Assembly (NCBI GenBank): GCA_040954595.2
Contig: CM082583.2
Coordinates: 10,726,001-10,790,000 of the forward strand
From: Balanoglossus misakiensis
Taxonomy: Eukaryota > Hemichordata
DNA length: 64,000 bases
Direction of reading: 5' to 3'
Shown here: piece by piece, positions 54,601-64,000 of the stretch
Layout: each line of letters opens with the position of its first letter
Numbering within the stretch: the first letter of the stretch is position 1
Made by a program: the position numbers and the translations under genes
The notes under the pieces: model-generated
The model's database searches: none
The model's input: only the letters and a program-made list of their open reading frames with translations
Told to the model about the DNA's origin: nothing

Positions 54601-57600
54601 GGCCTGTGGTTTTACAGAATCTGGTCGTACATATTTATGATACGTGTAAACCATGAATAAATCCAGGAAGATACAACACACAAGTACTCTTGGAAAATCA
54701 TGTGAAATAAATGATTCAGCTATTTTGTTAAATTGTACTGGGAAATGTTATATGAGTTGACCTAATACATGTATGTACATACACATTTCCAAATCAGTCA
54801 CGATTAGAACATATTTTCAGGACTATTACCAAACCTCAATGAATGCTGTGTATGCAGTCACTTCATTAATGACAGGTTTTGATGAAAATTCTGAGTGGAA
54901 ACATCTGCCAAGTTTCTTCATCATAACATGTGCACATCTTTAAGCGAAGTTGGGGATATCAAGACTTAGGCATGGCCAGTGTTGTGCCTTTGAGCAAGAC
55001 ACTCACTTGACATTTGTATTATAATAATCCAGGCAAAAATTCAAATGTCAACGATTTCATTGCTCTTTACACGTATACACACTTTGTTTACAAACTGAAT
55101 ACTTGGCATTCAAAAATCCCTTAGTGAGAAGAACAAGGAACTGATGTACACGTAGTTGGTACATGGAATAAAAATACTGATGATATATATTATCAAAAAA
55201 ATTTATAACTACAGAAGTGTAGAATAGCAGTGTCCCTTTTTGCTTGTGAGGACAGACAAAGAGAGTAACTTCATGACTGAATGCCCACAGTGTCTCTGCT
55301 TCCATGAATTAACAGTCACATCCCCACCATGAAGTCATCACTCACTAAGCATGAGTAAATCCCAGGTCATGTCCTCAGGGAAGAATCTGATAATGCCCTG
55401 CCTGAAACTCCTCGCTCAGACTGACCATGCAACTTGCACCTCCCACAACTGTGATTAATCTGCTCAGTTTCATTTCTATTTTTCAATGTACCATCTGACT
55501 GAATTTATACTGAAAATACACTTTCGTTCATATCTTTTGGATTGATAGTTTAATGTTTGTCAAATAATGGGTTGACTACTAAAACTTTGCCTGCATGGGT
55601 GTTGGCTATCAGGTACTATTCAAAAATTTGATATCAACACAACTAGCTAAAATCCCTGGAGCAAATGGCACGGGTTTAGTTTATTTGCTGTATTTGGCTG
55701 AAGCCAATTAAAAAGATCATCTGGTATTTTTGTGGTGGGCTGGAGCTTGATGACATGTCGCACAAGATAAATGTGAAAATGCAATCTTAACTGACCACAC
55801 AGTCTTTATCTGTTAGATAGCGATGTGATAAAATAATCCCTCCATACTCAGTGTGTTTGCTTGGACACAGTTCTCTGCTGTTCTGTGAAATCTACGATTA
55901 TGTGTCTGTTTGCGTTTTGCTCTAGAAATCAAAACTGTGAACCCAGCTTCCTCTTTCTGTTCGTATCAATTAAACTGGCGAGATCGCAGTGAGGTCAACC
56001 GTTTGAGGTAAATGTCAGTTTTCCGATGAAACTTCTGCTGTCAAATTGACTGCTGAATGGCTGTTCTCTGGGAGTTCTGAGTAGGATTTACATTTCCCAA
56101 GGAAATTATTCCAGTGGTTAGTTTGGAAGAGGAAATTGTCAGAACATTTGAATCGATATGACAGGAAGTGAGAAACAGTATGTGGTGAAATATGAACAAT
56201 GTTGTTTTCTAAGAGAGAAAGAGAGAGAATTCACGCGTTTTTGTAGTTCTGCATTTCTTTGTGTCCAATAAAATCATCGGTCTCCAATACAATACTAAAA
56301 ATCAGCTTGTTAACTAAAATCAGCAATAATCTGTGGGAGCGGTCACAAATATTTGACTAGGCCATTCTGAATCCTGGTATACCTGTGTGGTTGATTTGGT
56401 GTCTTGACCTCGAACAGACTTTAATTCCTGCGTATTTGCATCAAGCTCCGGGGGCAAGTCTGATTGGAATCTTCTAAAGCTGAATGTGATGATATGTCCT
56501 TGAGAGGGGACACTCGCTGATGAACTGGCTCCCATCAGACTCGTAAATTTTCCTGCAGCTGACATTACTTACACTGGCAAATGAGAAATCTGCATCTAAT
56601 AGCTTGATTCTGTTAATACACAACTCCCAAACTATGAGTCTTGCATTAAACTCCATACACTCCAGAATTTTCAAATCTGATGTCATGTTGTTGACTAAGA
56701 ATTTTTCGTCAGTCTGACCTCACCACCACAACTAAATAATTTAAGAGCCACTGAGAACTGTATTTTTAGTGAATATCTGATATTTTTATATGTGGAAATC
56801 AGGCTTTTTAAATTAAAGTGTAGAGAATAGATATGATGACAGACAGTGATGTGTTATCAGAGACAGAAATAATTACAGTGAGAAATATTAATCGAACATG
56901 TAATTCAAAACTCGATTTTTTTCTTTGCATATGCATATACATGCCCCAAGCGTTATACAATAGAACAGATCATTATGGTTTTCAATCATTCAATCATTGC
57001 TATTAGTTGAGCCACTTTGCTGGAATAATGAATGCTTCGGGGTATTATCAATTCTTCACAGGCCATCAAAAAAGTTAAATCTCTTCTTTGTTACACAGCC
57101 TTAGTTATTTTTTTGTGAAGGCAGTGTCTCCTATTCTGTCCATCTTGCCTGAAAGTTGTTCCCTAAATCATACATTTGTACTTAGTATATTCCTAGGAAA
57201 CCCCTACTGAATTTCAATCAGAGCTGATGAATAAGAAGAGACTTGTTTGGAGATGGTGGATGTAGGTGGTAATTCAAAATAACAAACCAATGTAAACTGG
57301 CTTGGAAGTCTATTGTAGGGAAAAAGAATGTCAGAAAATAAAACATATTTAATATTTTTGTTCAATTTTTCAGTGTTGAAATTTTGTTAAAATCCAGTTT
57401 ATTAGAGAACACAATTGTTCAGTGTAAAACTGTCTCTCCTGACTGAAGGAAGTGTATCGCTGGGTTCAGTTGCAACACATGGTTGTATATTTCTGAGTTG
57501 GAGATCGACATGTACATTTCACTTCGCTGTTACAGTGTTCTGAACCAATCACACCTCCCTTGAATCTAAATGTAATGTAATAGTCTCATCAATTTTTATC

Positions 57601-59698
57601 ATCAGATAGGCCAGAACACAGGCTATTAAAAAAGATAGAGAAGTAAACTGATAATTTGGTCATTATTAGTTATGTCTTGCATTTATGTGTATATTGAACA
57701 AAAATATGATATCTTCATGCTCACTTTCTTATTCTTAGGAAAGCCACATATGAGAAGATCTGGTCAAAGTCTCTTAAATTATTCAGTGCTGTGCCGTGGG
57801 TATTAAACTCAGCAACATTAGAGTTAAGACCCTTTTTACCTACATGGTTAATAGGATCATATGAATAATGATGAAACCTTTGAATGGACTATTAATTCAG
57901 AAAATGCTTGTGTCAGCAGTAAGATTGATGTTTCCAGTTTAAGAAAGCTGATCGTCAGAAGGCAGAAAAGTTGTCGGCGTACCGTGGCAGTTCATTGACA
58001 AGCGCACTCTTTTTTGGGCACAAGACAGATTTGACACACAGCAACAAAAGCCGGGCACGTGGTGAACAACGGCAAAGATTATTATGGAGTTGGGTCGAAT
58101 ATTCATGGAGGTGTTCATTAGTATTCTAGTCATGCCCCACTTTTGTGTTTATTACAAACCGATTCAGGGAGTCTGTTTGGGTATTGTTACATGAACCGAA
58201 TTTTTTTTTTGTACGCGGCATGAAGCATGAGAAATCAGACAAATTACTGTTGAAAGAGAGAGAAAGGGAGACGGTTGTTGGATAGCTAAATGGTGATCCC
58301 TTAGCTCTAAAGCTTTCCTTGTAATGTTTATGACCATTGTTGGTCTTATAATGTTGCCATCTCCCGGGTTATAGTTGCAGTAAATCTTACCCCTGTTGTG
58401 AGTTGGACCAGTGTCAGTCTGCATACTGTTTTGTGCTGTACTCAGTCACAAAATGATCTCGTAGGGATTCTGGTGGCGTACAGAAACTTCCCCACTGTAT
58501 AGTTATTTCAGATAAATGTATTTTCTGTGCTACGTAATCTGGAATATTTGTTCTGTCTTCAAATTGTTCGGTGTGGGGTATGACTCTCCATGCTTATACC
58601 TCTCTAATATGTATCTTAGTATTGTTTGTGTGTAATGTTCTCAAATTGAAAACCAACATATGAGCACAAACATGAGAGAAAGACAGACAGACAAACCCTC
58701 GACTGACGAAAGACAAAGAGAGAGCATTATGTGTGTGTCACCCTGCTATTATTTGAAAAAGAATTGTATGAAATTTAATCTTTGTGGCTGTTAATTGCTC
58801 AGTTCATATCAAAACATCTCGCCAGACCTTGAGAATTTATCATTAATCTCAAAGATAGTGCATGAGGAAGCATGTTGAAAGTTTTATAGAATTCCTTTCA
58901 GGTGAAAAAAAGCAGTAGATTTAATATTAAGTTGATAATACCTTCTAGAGGTCAATCTTATTGAAAGTACTAAACATGAGTCTGATGAAAACTGGAGTGG
59001 AACGCTGTACATGTACATTGTTGTACATGCATGACAGCTATTGTCCAAAAGGAAAAGCAAACAAAACATATAACACACAAACACACTACAAAACATTTTC
59101 TGCTTATTGCGGTCATTTATATACATGTGTACAATGCAAATAGAATGTTTTACCTGTGAATTTATGACATTTAAACCATCAAGGACATTTTGGTATCACC
59201 AATGTTTTTTTTTACTGTACACATGACAAATATACAGTCATTGTCTGAGTCCTTCATATACATGCACATCCTCTCACCAAGAAGACAGTTATTTTTGTAG
59301 CAGACCCATCGAGGATATACAAATGTACCGGTACAGGATATTAGCAAAATGGCAACAGAAAACTCTTGGATAAGGGAGGATTTAAATAAAAGGTTTAATC
59401 ACTAGAGAAAGTGCATTCCTTCACAAGACTCTTCATTTTGCCTAGCAACAAATCGCATTGATTTCCTTCCTCCACCTGATGTCATCTGTTTTAACCGTCA
59501 CCAAGGGAACAGAGTGATCCACTTGTCAACAGAGTTAACCATCTTGTTCTCACCAATTAAGCATGAGTACGGCACTAGAAATTTAATTTTTACCCTTTCT
59601 CTAGTTTTGGTGGTAGGATTGCCATACTAAAGAGCACATCACCAAAGTGTATACTAGTTGTATGTGCAGGTGTACTTGTGTCTCTGTGATCAGGCGCT

Positions 59699-59847
59699 GT
59701 CATTGGTCAGCCATGGTCATGTGACTAGATTGTGCTCTTGTGTTTCAATGTCCAGACACTCTCATTGGTCAGCCATAGTCATGTGACTAGATTGTGCTCT
59801 TGTGTTTCAGTGTCCAGACACTCTCATTGGTCAGCCATAGTCATGTG
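59699..59847 (+). repeat. 62-bp tandem repeat, about 2.4 copies
   Basis: CATTGGTCAGCCATAGTCAT recurs at 59701, 59763 and 59825, exactly 62 bases apart, with few substitutions. Each copy contains an ATTGG (inverted CCAAT) and a CATGTGAC motif. Confidence 0.9.
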
Positions 59848-61418
59848 CTTATCACCTGTATTATTCATGGAAATGTTCCGTAGCCCTTTTCTTTTGTACA
59901 TTGTGCATGTAGGTTAAAAAGTCATCTTCCACTAAGAACGGTTTTATGCAAGAACCCCCTGAAGCCAGTTTCCCTTTTCAAGTGAATTTAGGTCACACTG
60001 TAGTCAAAGTTCACACCAGCAGATATCATTGTGTACATGTGTATATATACATATGATATCTGTATTGCTGGTTGTGCTTACATATTATCAATTGTAGTTG
60101 ATGAGTATGAGTTATGAGCACGCTCGGTTTGCAGATCTAGCTAACATATTGTATTGCTCGCAAAACTTGTCTAGTGGACTTCAGGGAGCTTTTATACATC
60201 ACTTGCTTCAGTGTGAAACACACACTGGAGAGTTATAAACTTATAGCTTTTGATATTCAAATTATGCAATTGTAAGTATTGAAGAGTTCATGATATATGT
60301 TTCATGCATGTGTATGTTTTTAATAGCCAGAGTCTGTGTGGTTGGCCAGGCAAAGAATTAGACCAGGTGTGGTTCAGTTTTGTGTACAAGTATTGGTATT
60401 GAAAGTCTTGTATCTCTGAAATACTTAATGTTTCTGGGTTATAAAATACTCATGACCCTATCTTCGCCTGCCAAAATTTCAATAAGTGATACCAAACAGC
60501 ATTTATTGAAAGATGTTACACTTCAAAATTCCACTCGCTACGAAAACACCATCCAAGTGTCAAAATCAGGTGAATATCCAGCGGGGAATTTGCAGAACTG
60601 GACGTGTTCGGGGATTCAAATTTCATGAATAAGTTCAATGCAGTGTAGGAAAAAAAAGACGGGAATGAGGTGGAAGATTTATGGCTTGAATCACGCATTT
60701 AATGAACTCACAAGTGTGGACATTGGTTTGCAACAATGATATGTGAAAATTGTGCAGTGTATCAATCCGAAAGAACCGTTCTCTCAGATATTTTCTCCTG
60801 GAATAAAATGGACAGATTTATCAAATAGCACAGAGACGGATAATGATGGGAAAACTAAACGTCTGATAGCATGCTGTCGTGAAACAAAGCGAGCTGTGAA
60901 AGTGATGTAGGGTAAAGCTATAGACAGTGGTTTGCAGACGGCTCTAGGTGGGATTAACCTTTCACCCCAAGTGGCAAGACAGACTTTCCATTATAAGTGG
61001 TAAAGAGGTAGACTACAAACCAATAAAGAAATGATGACTATAGAATACCAATTATTCACCCGATACAATGCAGTCCCCCATGGCAGGCTGGAATGATAGT
61101 TGCAGGTTCTGTTTTCACAGGTCACTTCACAAAAAGATCTTTATTCAGAGAGCGCCTGTCCCCATTTACATAAAATAGCAGTATTTGTATCGTGGTGATA
61201 TTACCCTCTTTTCCACTGGGAATGTAATTTAAATCTTTCCTCTCTAATATATTTCATAGATCCATTGTATATTTTGATTGGCAGGTTTCTATTAATGGCT
61301 GGATTTTGGCCATTTTCCATGCATCTGTACATTTGTGTTATAAGCACATGTCAAACAAAAATATATTTTGCAGAGTTGTGTTTATAGAACACTGTGATTT
61401 GATATTGAGTGTTTCAAG

Positions 61419-61439
61419 TATATATATATATATATATAT
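61419..61439 (+). repeat. TA dinucleotide microsatellite
   Basis: About ten uninterrupted TA units. Confidence 0.95.
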
Positions 61440-62866
61440 GATAGTCGTAACCCCAGTTTACAATCCAGTCTACGTCCAATCTTATTTTGGAAGACCTCAT
61501 ATTCCTTGCTCTGCACTTGTCATTGCAAGTCCCACAAACTCAGCTGCCAGGCTGGTCAACCACGGCAGACAACATAATTTACAAGAACCTTGATCATTTC
61601 ATTACATCGGTGACTTTTCACTCTCTCAGGTTACTGAAGTCAATTCTCCCGACAGAGTATGCTTTACATAAAGGTAATTTAATCAAATTGATTGATTTCC
61701 TCGGTCACATACCTGTATTAAGACATTGCACCAGTTCAATTTGGGAGTCGTTTCAAGAACTGCACTCTACAAGATGCCAATCAATGAATAATAACTAGAA
61801 AAGTAATCATAATGTGATTTTGTTTCCTTCGATTAGTACCTGCCCGTCAAACATTTATTTTCCTGTCAAATAAAAAAGATAAAAATGTAATGAAAAATGG
61901 TGCAGTTATTGGATTACAAAATTTCTGTTCATAAATTTTGTATTAGTCTCCTTTTAGTTGACTCTTTTCACTTGACTAGTTTGCTGTTTGATAAATGAGG
62001 TGTTACCCTGAGTTGTAAGGTCATATTGATGCTATGATATAGTTTACCCATTTGGAATTGTCAGGTTGAGTCAGAAAAACATTAATTTTGTTCATGCCAG
62101 CTTTGGCCAGTAAGAGTTTCTGTAAAGAGGCTTGTGGTTTATAATGATGGACATTACTAGAAAGATGCATGATGGGAGTTAGTCCACAAATAGAAGCCCT
62201 TCAAGGCGATGGATGCATGTATCCACCATTAAAAGACCACTGCATAGTCTTGTCTTATTTCTAAAAAATGCAGCTATTGATAGTACTTGTATTAGTAGGG
62301 ACAAAAGCTAAGATTGTTGTACATTTTCAGGTTTCAGGTTGTGATGGGCCAGGTGGGTGCCATTATTTTCAGTCGAGTGCACATTGCAGTGCCTGAGTGA
62401 CACCCATTAAAAAGCACATCATAACATGACATATTGTGTATGACTGTATCACTTGGATGTTCATGTAGCAGACATGATGGGAAATTCTGGTGGAAAATAC
62501 TAATGTGGACACATCGGCTTGGCAAGATTGTGCATAATGGACTCCTAAAGATTGAGTTCAGATAGCATTCTGATAACTGAGATGTCCATATTGGTGAATT
62601 ATTTATATATTTGAACAATTCCTTGGAAATAATTAATGAGTTTGTAAGGGATTTGGATGCATATAGGATGGCTATAGTAGTTCATTATGAGGATGACAAC
62701 ATTGTTTTAATCAAAATAAAGATCATATTGTAGTCATGACAAAAACAAAACCAGAAAAATATAAGAAACTAGATAACTTATTTTGTTAACATGTGAGACA
62801 ATATTCAGTTTGTGTAATTACTGTATACTGAATGTCCTTGTATTTTCTGCTGCTGTTTATTCGCAG

Positions 62867-62933
62867 CAGACATCCACAGCCACCGCGGCGCACAGCCTTT
62901 GAATTGTAGACTGAGTCTGTCATTGTCTGTGAT
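62867..62933 (+). other. Candidate short exon in the long intron
   Basis: A strong pyrimidine tract and TTCGCAG acceptor precede a locally GC-rich 67-base segment ending at GAT then GTGAGT. In the frame inherited from exon 2 it reads RHPQPPRRTAFEL then TAG, so it would be a terminating or alternatively spliced exon. A NAGNAG acceptor gives the same frame. Weak support. Confidence 0.2.
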
Positions 62934-64000
62934 GTGAGTATGCCCTCTGGCAAGGAATTATATGCCTGCTTGGATTGTGATTAAAAATTCTATCAAAGTA
63001 AACATTTGCAAAATTCACAACTTTTATGACAGGCTTGGGAATATTATGAAATAGTAAAATGTTGAAAGCAAGGTGAATACAAAATAACCAGGATGGCGAC
63101 ATACTCCGTAGATCTGTGATTAGCAGATCCTTTCTAACCCCCTAGGTTAGTTGAGAAAAATCAGGAATATGATTGCAACAGCCAGGATTGGTTTCTGATG
63201 CGTTCATTTCGAAAGCCAAACAATTTCAGACAAATGTTCTTCTATGTTACTTATATTTGACATATTGTAATTACGTTTCATACTGTAGCTTTTTTGGTTA
63301 TTTTTCTCTTACTGTAAGTGATAAAATCAACGATAATATACAAGAACAACAAAACTTTGTCTATAAACCTAATTCTTGATCTAAGCCTATGAAAAAAAAC
63401 ACCCAATGACCTTTTTGGAAGAAAATTTATGAGCTGTCAAAGTGTACAATGAGTTAAAAAGGGGAAATAAAAGTCTAGTTTTTATGGACGTACCAGAAAA
63501 ATGCTCATAGTATGCATGCAGAGTACAAAAGATCATGGACTGTTTGAGTCAGTCAGTCAGTCACAGGCATTATTGATATTTTATCAGGCCATAGTCTCTC
63601 TATCTGTTGTGTTTCATGGAAATATATGTACGGTAGAACAATTCTGAGATTTCTAAATGACATATGTACCCCTTATACCCTTATATTCATCTTGCTATAG
63701 GAATGATCCACATATAGTTTATCAGAAACAATGTATTCATTGTTGAACCACAGAAAACAATGCATCATTTTATGAAAATACTTGATGTGAATGGGCTGAG
63801 TTGTGTTGTGTGTTTGGTCACATGAAAATGAATGAGTGATTTATAATTCTCATTATATTTTGTTGATCAGTTTGTTCTGTTGGTTATTTATCTATACTTT
63901 TGCTATTAATTAAACCATATTTACTTTGAGGAATTTGGTGACGGCTATTTTTTTCATTCTTTTTGTTCATATGATTTATGTATTGTTTTTATCAACATTT

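Larger units (their letters stand above)
51691..64000 (+). other. Long intron or intergenic sequence, no supported gene
   Basis: Twelve kilobases of AT-rich sequence in which I find no exon with recognisable coding content. Short open frames exist on both strands without domains. Small repeats and one candidate exon are listed separately. It is most simply the second intron of the gene starting at 43455. Confidence 0.4.

Noticed and set aside
56320-56686. Minus-strand open frames near 56.5 kb
   Set aside because: Serine-rich and in two frames, with no consistent splice joining and no similarity.
57938-58135. Open stretch after a TTTCCAG acceptor-like site
   Set aside because: About 65 codons are open, but there is no donor before the stop, no start codon and no recognisable domain.
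61306-61798. Two overlapping plus-strand open frames
   Set aside because: They run through a TA microsatellite and show no domain; no splice or promoter context supports them.

Overview
The window is animal nuclear DNA. Genes are split by GT-AG introns, intergenic DNA is AT-rich and full of short repeats, and the recognisable proteins are bilaterian: LRRC28, EEF2, a uronyl 2-O-sulfotransferase-like protein, ASB7, ABHD17, TRMT112 and HOMER. Intron-rich genes and vertebrate-like domain organisation point to an invertebrate, most likely a deuterostome such as a hemichordate or cephalochordate. The species cannot be fixed from sequence alone.

Layout. LRRC28 (minus, 0.9-3.6 kb) and EEF2 (plus, 4.6-10.8 kb) are divergent; two long palindromic foldbacks lie between their start codons. 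At 13.1-14.5 kb is a single-exon UST-like sulfotransferase in which the expected catalytic lysine and histidine appear to be replaced. At 15.5-17.5 kb is an unrecognised two-exon gene, and at 19.4-20.0 kb a small fibronectin-III-like single-pass membrane protein. ASB7 (21.2-23.1 kb, plus) converges with ABHD17 (27.3-32.7 kb, minus). ABHD17 shares a head-to-head promoter with intronless TRMT112 (33.3-33.6 kb, plus), which converges with HOMER (37.0-41.5 kb, minus, nine coding exons). HOMER is divergent from a gene starting at 43.5 kb. Only its first two coding exons are visible, and the rest of the window (47-64 kb) looks like its intron. The start resembles a bHLH-PAS protein and neighbourhood suggests ARNT, but this is inference.

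The downstream intron holds the most striking non-coding object: a 2.57-kb transposon-like element (49114-51681). It has perfect 50-bp terminal inverted repeats, a 9-bp direct duplication of flanking DNA, and an interior made almost wholly of 115/106-bp and 126-bp tandem satellites that share a core in opposite orientation.

Functionally these are mostly independent housekeeping or signalling genes: translation elongation, a tRNA/rRNA/eRF1 methyltransferase cofactor, a Cullin-5 substrate adaptor, a protein depalmitoylase and a postsynaptic scaffold. They are not an operon-like system. LRRC28, ASB7, ABHD17 and HOMER paralogues are, from memory, all on human 15q25-q26, so the block probably reflects ancient linkage. 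Exon boundaries were placed by hand from splice consensus, frame continuity and remembered human proteins; no alignment was run.
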